Source: Marinobacter algicola DG893 | GTDB taxonomy: Bacteria > Pseudomonadota > Gammaproteobacteria > Pseudomonadales > Oleiphilaceae | DNA: 64,000 nucleotides | NCBI RefSeq assembly: GCF_000170835.1 | Contig: NZ_ABCP01000001.1 | Span: 62,001-126,000 of the forward strand | Direction of reading: 5' to 3' | In this document: positions 27,830 to 35,688 of the stretch, piece by piece | Position numbering within the stretch: the first letter of the stretch is position 1 | How the letters are laid out: every line of letters starts with the position of its first letter | The notes under the pieces: generated by a model | Databases searched by the model: none | What the model was told of the DNA's origin: nothing | The model's input: the letters and a program-made list of their open reading frames with translations, nothing else | Position numbers and translations under genes: made by a program

Positions 27830-28504
27830 ATGACTGACATGACAATTGGCAAAGTGGCTGACGTGGTGGGTGTCGGTGTCGAGACGATTCGTTTTTACGA
27901 ACGCCGCAAGCTCATTGAACAACCGTCACGTCCCAGGGAAGGTGGCTATCGGATTTACTCGGACGCCACGGTAAAGCGATTACATTTTATTCGCCGTGCG
28001 CAAGAGTTGGGGTTCTCCCTGAAAGAGATCGCCGAGCTGCTTGAGCTGCGAGATGCCGACGCCCCCCGCGCCGACGCAAGTAATGTGCAGCAACGGGCAA
28101 TGGCAAAGCTGCGCGATGTAGACCAGAAGATTGACCAGCTACGACAAATCCGACAGGGACTTGCGGCACTTGTGGACCGGTGTCCCGGGCAGGGCCCTTT
28201 GCGGTGCTGCTCCATATTTGAAGCGCTGGAGCAGAACGCAGTACCTGCTAGCAGGCCGACAGTGAGTGAGGAGATAGGCATGCAGACAATCAGGCTTTCA
28301 ATCGGTGGCATGCATTGCCACGGGTGCGAGGAAATTGTCCGTCATGTTCTCGAACAGCAAACAGGTGTAAAGGGATGTTCTGTTTCCCACGAAAGCGGTG
28401 AAGCGCGGGTGGCAGTTGACGAATCAGAAATTTCGGACGAGCAGCTTGCAGAGGCTGTGCGTGGCGCGGGCTATTCTGCAAACATCATGAACATACCAGA
28501 GTAA
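27830..28504 (+). CDS. MerR-family regulator fused to an HMA metal-binding domain
   Basis: 224 residues. Residues 1-75: MerR HTH (TIGKVADVVGVGVETIRFYE). 80-115: dimerisation helix. 118-135: RCPGQGPLRCCSIFEALEQ, close to the ZntR metal-binding tail with Cys 118, 126 and 127. The upstream Cys of ZntR (position 79 there) is replaced by Ala/Asp. 152-224: a complete HMA domain with GGMHCHGCEEIV (Cys 163 and 166). The ATG inside at 28280 is in frame, so the fusion is real at sequence level. It lies behind its own MerR-type operator. The metal is uncertain (Zn/Cd/Hg/Cu). Confidence 0.9.
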   Translation: MTDMTIGKVADVVGVGVETIRFYERRKLIEQPSRPREGGYRIYSDATVKRLHFIRRAQELGFSLKEIAELLELRDADAPRADASNVQQRAMAKLRDVDQKIDQLRQIRQGLAALVDRCPGQGPLRCCSIFEALEQNAVPASRPTVSEEIGMQTIRLSIGGMHCHGCEEIVRHVLEQQTGVKGCSVSHESGEARVAVDESEISDEQLAEAVRGAGYSANIMNIPE

Positions 28505-28593
28505 CCTTCTTGGAATTCTCGGCGGCCCTGCCTCTGACCGGAGGCCCTGAACTATGAACCTTTCCCGCGGCTTGGGACCGGACCGAACATTCC

Positions 28594-28620
28594 GGGAATA
28601 AATCCCGGTCAGATGACGCC
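28594..28620 (+). promoter_or_regulatory. ECF-sigma-type promoter upstream of the cytochrome/propeller gene
   Basis: GGGAATAAA (28594-28602), 14 bp, CGCC (28617-28620). The same -35 element at the same spacing, with CGTC, precedes the ECF sigma gene (30187-30213). The -35 is part of an inverted repeat (CCGGGA-N5-TCCCGG). Confidence 0.72.
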
Positions 28621-28718
28621 TTTGGCACCAGAGATCGCTTTCGACCGGCCAGTTGCTGACGAAATCTTGCCAAAACACCACTCCGGTCGAACTTCATTTA
28701 GCACTTGGAGTTTGTAAC

Positions 28719-30170
28719 ATGCCTCCACAGATCCACCATGCCATCACATCGCTCGTCGCCGGAACCATACTCATTGCCACTATGCCCGTGAGCGCGACGG
28801 CAAATACCCGTTTTGAGCGCGGCAGTGAGGTATATAGCCAGCAGTGCGCAGCCTGCCATCAGGCACAGGGCCAGGGCATACCGGGTTCGTTTCCGCCCCA
28901 GAAAGGCCACACCGCTGAACTGTACAACGCCACCGACGGCATTGGTGGCCGCCAGTATCTTGGCCACGTGCTGCAATACGGCCTGACGGGTTCCATCGAA
29001 GTGGAGGGCACGACCTACAACGGCAACATGCCCGCCTGGGGCGGTGCGCTCACGGACCAGCAGATCGCGGATGTGCTGAACTACGTGCTGACAGCCTTCG
29101 GCAACGAGCAGCGTCTTGCAGGAGAGTTTCAGCCCTACACCGCTGAGGAGATAAAGGCGATTGCGAGCCAGAACCTGTCCGGCAAGGACGTGTACCAGTT
29201 ACGGCAGGCGGTGCTGGGTCAGTCAACAGCGCCATCCCGGGATGATTCCACCGCCCAGTCGGCGCCAGAGCTGAGCCTGAAGAAGGCCATCCGCGATCCG
29301 CTTTATGTGGCCGTCCAGAACAGCGGTATTGTAAGAGCCTTACCGTCAAAACAAGGCTGGCCCGGCGTGGCAGGGGCACACTACGATGCCCTGAGCCCGG
29401 ATGGCTCTCGCCTGATGGTGTCTGGCTTTAAAACCGGCAACGTCTATGTTCTGGATACGGCCAATGGCGACGTCATGGCCAGTGTGGCGATTGGCGAGGT
29501 GGCCCAGGGCGTCAAGATCTCACCGGATGGCCGCTATGGCCTCGCTGTTGCGCCGACCCAGGGCGACGTTGCGGTGATCGACATGAACACTCTGGAACTG
29601 GTCAAGAAAATTCCGGTTGGCAAGGTACCCCATAACCTCATCTACAGCGCCGACGGCGAATTTGCCTACGTCACTCTGCAGGGCGAAGGCGCGCTGGCGG
29701 TAGTGAATATGCAGACCCTGGAAAAACAGCATCAGATTCCGACGCCGGGGCTTGAGACGCCTCACAACGTTGACATCAGCGCCAACGGCCAACGGCTGTG
29801 GCTGCGCGACTTTACGGGCAATGTGGGCGTGATGGACCTGGCAAGCGAAACCATGCTGAAAACCTTCAAGGTGGGTAGTGGGCATGGCGGTATCGACGTG
29901 GTGCCTGGCGGGCAATACGTCGCAACAGGGGCGATTTCCGCGTCCGCCGTGACCCTGATCGACCCCGAAAGCCTGGAAATTGTCAAGAACGTCGATGTGG
30001 GCGTCGGCCCCCATGGCGTTCGCGCCAGCCGTGACGGCCGGTTCATTTACGCCTCGGTCACGGCGGATAACCAGATCGCCGTGATTGATAGTCAATCCTT
30101 GAAGGTCGTTCGCCGGCAACCCGTGGACGGCAAATTCCCGTTCTGGATTGCGGTTCCCGGCAACCCTTAA
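28719..30170 (+). CDS. Secreted c-type cytochrome fused to a YVTN beta-propeller
   Basis: About 483 residues: signal peptide (1-27, ending VSATA), cytochrome c domain with CAACH (about 43-47) and a likely axial Met in GNMPAWGG, then a seven-blade-type YVTN/cytochrome-d1-like propeller from about 200 (repeats such as GNVYVLDTANGDV and GDVAVIDMNTLELVKKIPVG). The architecture resembles NirS/NirF-like proteins, but d1-heme ligands were not identified. The start was moved to the ATG at 28719, with GGAG 8 bases upstream. It probably transfers electrons in the periplasm. Its promoter matches that of the ECF sigma gene. Confidence 0.85.
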   Translation: MPPQIHHAITSLVAGTILIATMPVSATANTRFERGSEVYSQQCAACHQAQGQGIPGSFPPQKGHTAELYNATDGIGGRQYLGHVLQYGLTGSIEVEGTTYNGNMPAWGGALTDQQIADVLNYVLTAFGNEQRLAGEFQPYTAEEIKAIASQNLSGKDVYQLRQAVLGQSTAPSRDDSTAQSAPELSLKKAIRDPLYVAVQNSGIVRALPSKQGWPGVAGAHYDALSPDGSRLMVSGFKTGNVYVLDTANGDVMASVAIGEVAQGVKISPDGRYGLAVAPTQGDVAVIDMNTLELVKKIPVGKVPHNLIYSADGEFAYVTLQGEGALAVVNMQTLEKQHQIPTPGLETPHNVDISANGQRLWLRDFTGNVGVMDLASETMLKTFKVGSGHGGIDVVPGGQYVATGAISASAVTLIDPESLEIVKNVDVGVGPHGVRASRDGRFIYASVTADNQIAVIDSQSLKVVRRQPVDGKFPFWIAVPGNP

Positions 30171-30186
30171 GAAAAGTGTCGGGACA

Positions 30187-30213
30187 GGGAATAAACTGAA
30201 CACAGGCGACGTC
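30187..30213 (+). promoter_or_regulatory. ECF-sigma-type promoter of the sigma factor gene
   Basis: GGGAATAAA (30187-30195), 14 bp, CGTC (30210-30213). Matches the element at 28594 exactly in the -35 and spacing, indicating autoregulation. Transcription would start near 30220, so the TTG at 30215 is unlikely as start codon. Confidence 0.75.
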
Positions 30214-30253
30214 CTTGGTCAACAAGTCCACCGATTCCAAACGGGTACTTAAA

Positions 30254-30838
30254 ATGCGCAGCACCGGAAGCAGGCAGCAGTTTGACACCCTGGTACGTCC
30301 CTGGCGTTATCGGCTGTACGGTGTGGCGCAACGCCAGTCCGCCTCGCCTGAAATAGCGGAGGACTGGACTCAGGAGACCCTGCTTCGGGCCTGGCGGGAT
30401 TTTGGCCAGTTGGACGACCACGTAGCAATCTATGCCTGGCTGCTCAGAATTCTCAACCGTGTGGTTGCCGATGGCTACCGCCGGGACAATCGGCGGCAGC
30501 AACTGGCCCCGGTGCTCACAACCGAAGACGCCGCACTGAACGAACACCCCTGCGCCGCTCCCGGCCCGTTCGAGCAGGCACTGAAACATCAGACCGATGC
30601 GCAGTTGACGGCCGCCGTTCACGACTTGCCGGACAGCTTCCGGCAGGTGGTTCTGTTGCGGGACTTTGAGGATCTGAGCTATCAGGACATTGCGCAGATT
30701 CTGGACCTGGCGCCGGGCACGGTGATGAGCCGCCTGTCACGAGGCCGCCGCCTGCTGGCCGAGCGACTGATCAAGGTGGCATCCGACAACCCGGCTGCCA
30801 GTAACAACACGCACACAAGGGTGAACCCCCATGAGTGA
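30254..30838 (+). CDS. ECF-family RNA polymerase sigma factor
   Basis: About 194 residues. Region 2 (EDWTQETLLRAWRDFGQL with the downstream ILNRVVADGYRR) and region 4 (LPDSFRQVVLLRDFEDLSY, then QDIAQILDLAPGTVMSRLSR) are typical of ECF sigma factors. The ATG at 30254 was chosen on promoter position. It overlaps the anti-sigma gene by 8 bp. ECF sigma factors are known to control sulfite dehydrogenase genes in Sinorhizobium (RpoE1/RpoE4), which suits this context. Confidence 0.93.
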   Translation: MRSTGSRQQFDTLVRPWRYRLYGVAQRQSASPEIAEDWTQETLLRAWRDFGQLDDHVAIYAWLLRILNRVVADGYRRDNRRQQLAPVLTTEDAALNEHPCAAPGPFEQALKHQTDAQLTAAVHDLPDSFRQVVLLRDFEDLSYQDIAQILDLAPGTVMSRLSRGRRLLAERLIKVASDNPAASNNTHTRVNPHE

Positions 30839-31676
30839 CACGCCTCCTTTCACCTCCGCTACGGAAAACCGTCAATGGTCTGACCTGCACGACCAGATTC
30901 AGGACTGGCTGGCGGGCTATGCCGATGGCGAGCTGGATGAGCATCACACCACTCTGGTTGAAGCTCACCTTGCTGGCTGCGAGGCCTGCCGACACGATGT
31001 CGAACGCCAGCGGATGCTTTCTGAACGACTACAAGAGATACCCGCGCCCAGATTGTCCCCCGCATTTGCCAAGCGCCTCGACGACACGCTTGTAAGCGCC
31101 CAGGCCAGTAACAAGCGCCCGATCGGCCACCGGCCACTGACGGGCCTGAAACACTGGCTAGCCCGCCTGAGCCCATCAGCTGTAATCGGAGGCGGCGGCT
31201 GGGCGGTGGCCATGGTGCTGGCGGCGATGCTTCTGGTACCCAACCTGGCGCCCGACCGTTCCAATCAGATTGCGGTGGCCAATCACATTCCCATGGTCAG
31301 CGACGTGCTGGCCGATTATCAGCGTGCGGTGGGCAACGACCTGCCAACGCCGTCTCGCGACGCCGACCTGTCGCCTCCCATGCCATGGCCCAATGGCCGC
31401 GTTCTGGCCCGCTGGACAACCAGCGTAGGTGGCGAGCCCGCCGAGGCCTACGCCGTGCGGCTGGGCAACAGCTTGATCGTTCAGTACCAAATCTCAGAGC
31501 GCGTGTTCTTCCGAAATCCGGACGTGCGACAGGCCGTGGCCCGTGCCGGCGATTTTCGAACTCGTGACAACGAGCTGGAAGTGATTGGGGTGCCGATGCA
31601 GGCATCGGGCTTATTGGTTGTGGCGCCATCAGGTAATCTGCCACCAATCGACAAGTCAGCGATGAGTGCTTCCTGA
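30831..31676 (+). CDS. Membrane anti-sigma factor with zinc-binding domain
   Basis: 281 residues: cytoplasmic ZAS motif (EHHTTLVEAHLAGCEACRHD, about 43-62; HxxxCxxC type), a TM helix around 120-142 (WAVAMVLAAMLLVPNLA) and a periplasmic sensor domain. It holds the ECF sigma factor inactive until a periplasmic signal arrives. The start overlaps the sigma gene, which implies coupled synthesis. The signal is unknown; sulfite is a reasonable guess from the adjacent sulfite dehydrogenase. Confidence 0.9.
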   Translation: MSDTPPFTSATENRQWSDLHDQIQDWLAGYADGELDEHHTTLVEAHLAGCEACRHDVERQRMLSERLQEIPAPRLSPAFAKRLDDTLVSAQASNKRPIGHRPLTGLKHWLARLSPSAVIGGGGWAVAMVLAAMLLVPNLAPDRSNQIAVANHIPMVSDVLADYQRAVGNDLPTPSRDADLSPPMPWPNGRVLARWTTSVGGEPAEAYAVRLGNSLIVQYQISERVFFRNPDVRQAVARAGDFRTRDNELEVIGVPMQASGLLVVAPSGNLPPIDKSAMSAS

Positions 31677-31791
31677 CCCGACCTCGGTGGTTATTTTCTA
31701 ATCACCCCCTACACTTAACTCATGCATTCGCAATCAGCCCAACAACAAAAACCGGATTCAGTCCGGGATGATCAACAATGAGGGAAATACC

Positions 31792-33021
31792 ATGTCGATC
31801 AATGATTCGCCCGCCATTGCCTCCCAGTCTCCGGCAGAGCCAGTCCAAATGAGCCGTCGACGCCTTTTATTGGGCTCCGCCGGTGCCATGGCATCCGTCA
31901 GCCTGCTCGGGCTCAGCCCACTGGCCAAAGCGGCAGAACCCAAAACCCTGCCCGACTACGTGCGCTGGAAAAACGCCAATGACATGATCGTGCACAGCGC
32001 CAATACCATCGAAACCCAGCGCGGTGCCGTTGGTAGCGGTGTGGTGACTGCCAGCGACAAGCTTTATGTCAGAAACAACCTACCAGCCCCCGACGCTAAC
32101 ATCGTGGCGGACCGGGATGCGTGGAAAATCACGTTCGAAGGCGTCAACTCACCGCAGTCCCTGACTCTTGGCGACCTTAAAAAGATCGGCGTCGAAACCG
32201 TGACCACTGTGCTTCAGTGTTCAGGAAACGGGCGGGCCTACTACGAGCATGGGCCAGGTGGCACCCAGTGGGGCACGGGCGCAGCAGGCTGCTTGATCTG
32301 GACGGGTGTGCCACTGCGGGAGGTTGTCGCAAAACTCGGCGGCGTTAAACCCGGGATGAATTACATCACCAGCACTGGCGGGGAAACCCTTCCCGAGGGA
32401 CTGGATCCGAACACCATTATGGTTGAGCGGTCTGTTCCGGTAAAAGCGCTCGATCAAGCGCTGCTGGCCTGGGACATGAATGATGAGCCCATGCCTCTGG
32501 CCCACGGCGGCCCATTGCGTATGGTTGTGCCCGGCTATTTCGGGGTCAACAACGTGAAATACGTGGACCGGGTTGCATTCACCGAGGGCCAGTCGGACGC
32601 CAAGATTCAGGCCTCCGGCTATCGCATTCGTCCCATTGGCGAGAAAGGAGCACCCGACCAGCCGTCCATGTGGGAAATGTCCGTTAAATCCTGGGTCACG
32701 GCTCCCCTGACCACCGCCAGCCAGGGCAAAAACCTGATATACGGCGTCGCCTTCGGCGGCATGAACGCTGTCAGCAAGGTGGAGGTGTCAGCCGACGGTG
32801 GTGAAACCTGGAAGAAGGCCCGCTTTCTGGGACCCGACATGGGGCGCTATGCCTGGCGGCCGTTTGTGGTGTCGATGGACCTGAGCGCCGGCGATCATCG
32901 GATTGTCAGCCGCGCAACCGACACCGACGGCAATACCCAGCCGCCCACACGTACTGAAAACGAGCGCGGTTACGGCAACACCAGTTGGAAAGACCATGGC
33001 GTGACCGTCACCGTTTCATGA
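31792..33021 (+). CDS. sorA: Sulfite dehydrogenase molybdenum subunit (SorA/SoxC-like)
   Basis: About 409 residues. Tat-type signal SRRRLLLGSAG (about 21-31). Oxidoreductase molybdopterin domain with the Mo-ligating Cys in TVLQCSGNGR (Cys 143), followed by the dimerisation domain. It oxidises sulfite to sulfate in the periplasm. The ATG at 31792 follows GAGGGA. The downstream mono-heme cytochrome completes a SorAB pair. SoxC of thiosulfate oxidation is the alternative, but no other sox gene is present. Confidence 0.85.
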   Translation: MSINDSPAIASQSPAEPVQMSRRRLLLGSAGAMASVSLLGLSPLAKAAEPKTLPDYVRWKNANDMIVHSANTIETQRGAVGSGVVTASDKLYVRNNLPAPDANIVADRDAWKITFEGVNSPQSLTLGDLKKIGVETVTTVLQCSGNGRAYYEHGPGGTQWGTGAAGCLIWTGVPLREVVAKLGGVKPGMNYITSTGGETLPEGLDPNTIMVERSVPVKALDQALLAWDMNDEPMPLAHGGPLRMVVPGYFGVNNVKYVDRVAFTEGQSDAKIQASGYRIRPIGEKGAPDQPSMWEMSVKSWVTAPLTTASQGKNLIYGVAFGGMNAVSKVEVSADGGETWKKARFLGPDMGRYAWRPFVVSMDLSAGDHRIVSRATDTDGNTQPPTRTENERGYGNTSWKDHGVTVTVS

Positions 33022-33087
33022 ACGCGTGAACCCTGTGGCGGTCCGCCCATCGGGCCGCCTGTTTCCTTGACCTAACCAGGATTTTCT

Positions 33088-33402
33088 ATGTCACTACGCA
33101 CATTGTTATTCGCTGTACTTGCCTCTGCGTCTGCCACTTCGATGGCGGACGAGCAACTCGAACTCGGCAAGAAAGTGTTCACCGAGCAGGCTCAACCTTC
33201 CTGCACCATCTGCCACGCACTGAACGACGCAGGATCGGCTGGCGAAATCGGCCCCAATCTGGACGAACTCAAACCTTCTGCGGAGCAGGTCAGCAATGCG
33301 GTGAAGAGTGGCGTTGGTATCATGCCGGCCTTCGGTGATTCGCTGTCAGAGCAGCAGATCAAGGCGGTTGCACACTATGTTGAATCTGTAACCGGGAAAT
33401 AA
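33088..33402 (+). CDS. sorB: Mono-heme cytochrome c subunit of sulfite dehydrogenase (SorB-like)
   Basis: 104 residues: signal peptide (about 1-20, TSMADE), heme motif SCTICHALNDAG (CxxCH about 39-43) and a C-terminal axial Met in GIMPAFGDSLSEQQI. It accepts electrons from SorA. It follows sorA by 66 bp and converges on the multicopper oxidase gene. Confidence 0.87.
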   Translation: MSLRTLLFAVLASASATSMADEQLELGKKVFTEQAQPSCTICHALNDAGSAGEIGPNLDELKPSAEQVSNAVKSGVGIMPAFGDSLSEQQIKAVAHYVESVTGK

Positions 33403-33457
33403 ACGCAGGAAGGACCGCCGTGCCGGTCCCGAAGCTCACCCTACCCTGCTGCGTTGC

Positions 33458-35047
33458 CTAGACCTTGCGCACCTCGTAATAGCGCATCATGCCATTGTCC
33501 TCGTGCTCCATATTGTGACAATGGTAGGGATAGAGTCCCGGGAAGTCCGTGAAGGTCAGGGCAATCCGGACCCTCTCTCCGGGCAGCACCAGCACGGTGT
33601 CGTGCAGCCCTGAATCCACGATGCCGGCCGCCAACTGCCCGGCAGACCGTGCATCGGCGTAGTGTCGGCTTAGCACCCTGAACTGCAACCCATGGACATG
33701 CATGGGATGCGGCATCATGGTGTCGTTGAAGAACTCCCAAACCTCGCTTTCGCCCAACGAAACAGCTTCGCCATCGGCCACCGTCGCACCTTCAAACTGA
33801 CGACCGTTGATGGTAAAGCCTTGCATCATTTTCATGCCAAGCCTGAACAATCGGGGGGCTGTGGTCTTGTCCGGGCGTGGCAGGTCGGCCAGTTCATTGC
33901 TCAGCCGCTCAGGGCGTGTGGATACACCGTCTTCACCCCGACCATTCACCTCCAGGGTAAGTAACGGCGTAGCCTGGTCAGAAGCGGTGTCAGAACCACC
34001 CATCATGCCGCCCATCATCATGCCACCACCCATCATGCCGCCTGCATCGTGTGGTCTATTGAGCAACTGGATCCGGGTGCCTTGCGCAGCCTTCTCGAAA
34101 CTGATCCAGATATCAACACGCTGCGCTGGTGCCAGGGTAATGTAGGGAAAATCTTCCGGCGCTTCCAGCAGCCCGCCGTCTGTCCCAATCACGGTAACAG
34201 GGCGACCGTCACTCCAGGCCAGCTTGTAGATGCGCGCGTTGGAGCCGTTCATGATTCGCAGACGGTGAGCCGCTGCTGACACCTCTTGCATCGTTGCCGG
34301 TTTGCCATTCACCAGCAGGTGTTCTCCCCTGAATCCGTGCATGCGGGTCATCATCGACCCCATGCCACCGCTGAGATAGGTTAATTCGTTGTCGCCGGCG
34401 AAACTGCGGTCCTGGAGCACCAGAATCCGTTCCTGATCACCCTGGGGCAAATCCAGCCCGCGCTCGTTGTCATCCTCAATCACCAACGGGCCTGCCAGCC
34501 CCGCATAGGACTGGAAACCAACACGTCCGCCGTCCTTGCCATGGGGGTGCGGGTGATACCAGTAAAGCCCCGCGCGATCATCCACCACAAAACTGACGGT
34601 CTTTTGAGCGCCCGATTGAATGGGAAAGCGCGGCTGGCCGTCCACGTCCGGTGGCACATGCAACCCGTGCCAGTGCACAGTTGTGGCTTCAGGCAGTTGA
34701 TTGTCAATATGGATCCGGACACGCTGACCACGGCGTAAACGTATCAGCGGACCGAGATAACCGTCGCCCAGGCGGGTGAGTGTATCATCCGGCCCCTTGA
34801 GCAAACTGGCGGTGTAACGCCATACTTCACTGGCAGCACCTGGAAGAATCGGCGCGACGTCCGGGCGCGCAAACAACGTCAATTCGACATCAAAAGGCCC
34901 CTGCTCCAGGCCCGACGTCTCCGCATGGGTTGCAGCACCTCCCGGCTGACAGCCACCGAGCAACAACGGCGCGGGCAGCAGTGCAACCGTAGACAGACCG
35001 CCCACCGACTTTAAAAAGGTTCGTCGCGCCGGAATAAAATCTCGCAT
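33458..35047 (-). CDS. Multicopper oxidase (CueO/CopA-like), Tat-exported
   Basis: 529 residues. Tat signal ARRTFLKSVGG (Arg 8-9) overlapping a lipobox-like LLLGGC (Cys 33). All four copper motifs are present: HWHGLHVPP, YWYHPHPHG, HPMHVHGLQF and YPYHCHNMEHEDNGMM. A Met-rich loop (GMMGGGMMMGGMMGG, about 340-355) suggests Cu(I) capture, as in CueO. It probably oxidises Cu(I) in the periplasm. It is followed upstream in transcription order by the Met-rich peptide gene at 35068. Confidence 0.94.
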   Translation of the reverse strand: MRDFIPARRTFLKSVGGLSTVALLPAPLLLGGCQPGGAATHAETSGLEQGPFDVELTLFARPDVAPILPGAASEVWRYTASLLKGPDDTLTRLGDGYLGPLIRLRRGQRVRIHIDNQLPEATTVHWHGLHVPPDVDGQPRFPIQSGAQKTVSFVVDDRAGLYWYHPHPHGKDGGRVGFQSYAGLAGPLVIEDDNERGLDLPQGDQERILVLQDRSFAGDNELTYLSGGMGSMMTRMHGFRGEHLLVNGKPATMQEVSAAAHRLRIMNGSNARIYKLAWSDGRPVTVIGTDGGLLEAPEDFPYITLAPAQRVDIWISFEKAAQGTRIQLLNRPHDAGGMMGGGMMMGGMMGGSDTASDQATPLLTLEVNGRGEDGVSTRPERLSNELADLPRPDKTTAPRLFRLGMKMMQGFTINGRQFEGATVADGEAVSLGESEVWEFFNDTMMPHPMHVHGLQFRVLSRHYADARSAGQLAAGIVDSGLHDTVLVLPGERVRIALTFTDFPGLYPYHCHNMEHEDNGMMRYYEVRKV

Positions 35048-35067
35048 TATGGCTGCCCCGCCCGGAT

Positions 35068-35310
35068 TCAGGACCTTCCGCGCCGCAGAAGCCTGACCAG
35101 CGCCACTATCCCAAGCACCACCAGAGTCAGCAGCAGCAGACCCGCCAGCATACAGAAGATCATCATGCCACTGCCCATCATGCTGCCATCCATCATTCCG
35201 GCCATCATTCCGGATTCGCCCATACGGCCCGGGCCAGACGAGGTGTCGGCAAACGTGACGGCAGAGTAGAAGAACAAAACCAGCGCTGCGAATCGGCTGA
35301 GTATTACCAT
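35068..35310 (-). CDS. Small Met-rich membrane protein
   Basis: About 80 residues: signal/TM segment (LSRFAALVLFFYSAVTFA), a Met-rich loop (GESGMMAGMMDGSMMGSGMM), a second TM helix and a basic end (RLLRRGRS). Met clusters bind Cu(I) in many copper-resistance proteins. The ATG at 35310 follows GAGG at good spacing; a GTG 9 bases upstream is less likely. It is 20 bp upstream of the multicopper oxidase, so they are probably co-transcribed. Confidence 0.8.
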   Translation of the reverse strand: MVILSRFAALVLFFYSAVTFADTSSGPGRMGESGMMAGMMDGSMMGSGMMIFCMLAGLLLLTLVVLGIVALVRLLRRGRS

Positions 35311-35492
35311 GGTGTGCACCTCAAAAGATTGACCGGAGAGATTCAGAATAAACTTATGAGTAGCTCAAGGGTCAAGAGACAGGCTTTCTGGCAATTCAAT
35401 CACCTAATCGTCATACCTGGTGCTCACGAACTCGGTCATGCAGTGAGAGCGCCCTAGAACAAAAGATTTGGTTACTGACTTCACCGGGTGAC

Positions 35493-35601
35493 TGGACTTA
35501 CCCCGTTCACTAGACCCTCCTAACCTATGATAGGAACATAGGAGGAACTGTCATGAGCAGCCAACGTTATCCCCCGGGATTCAAAGACGAAGCGATTCGA
35601 T
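35493..35601 (+). mobile_element. Truncated IS3-family insertion sequence, left end
   Basis: The reading MSSQRYPPGFKDEAIR (from 35553) is the N-terminus of an IS3-family OrfA transposase, preceded by a typical IS left end (TGGACTTACCCCGTTCACTA at 35493) and a GGAGGA site. The similarity stops near 35601 and no OrfB or right end is found, so only the left end remains. Confidence 0.72.
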
Positions 35602-35688
35602 TCCCAACTGCAACGCCTTCAGTTCAAACAGTTTTACGAGATAACCATCCGCACCGCAATCGAACCCTTTTTCTTCTCGCTCAGAGCA

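Noticed and set aside
29520-30203. Minus-strand open frame of 227 codons
   Set aside because: Antisense to the cytochrome/propeller gene, whose repeats and heme motif are clear.
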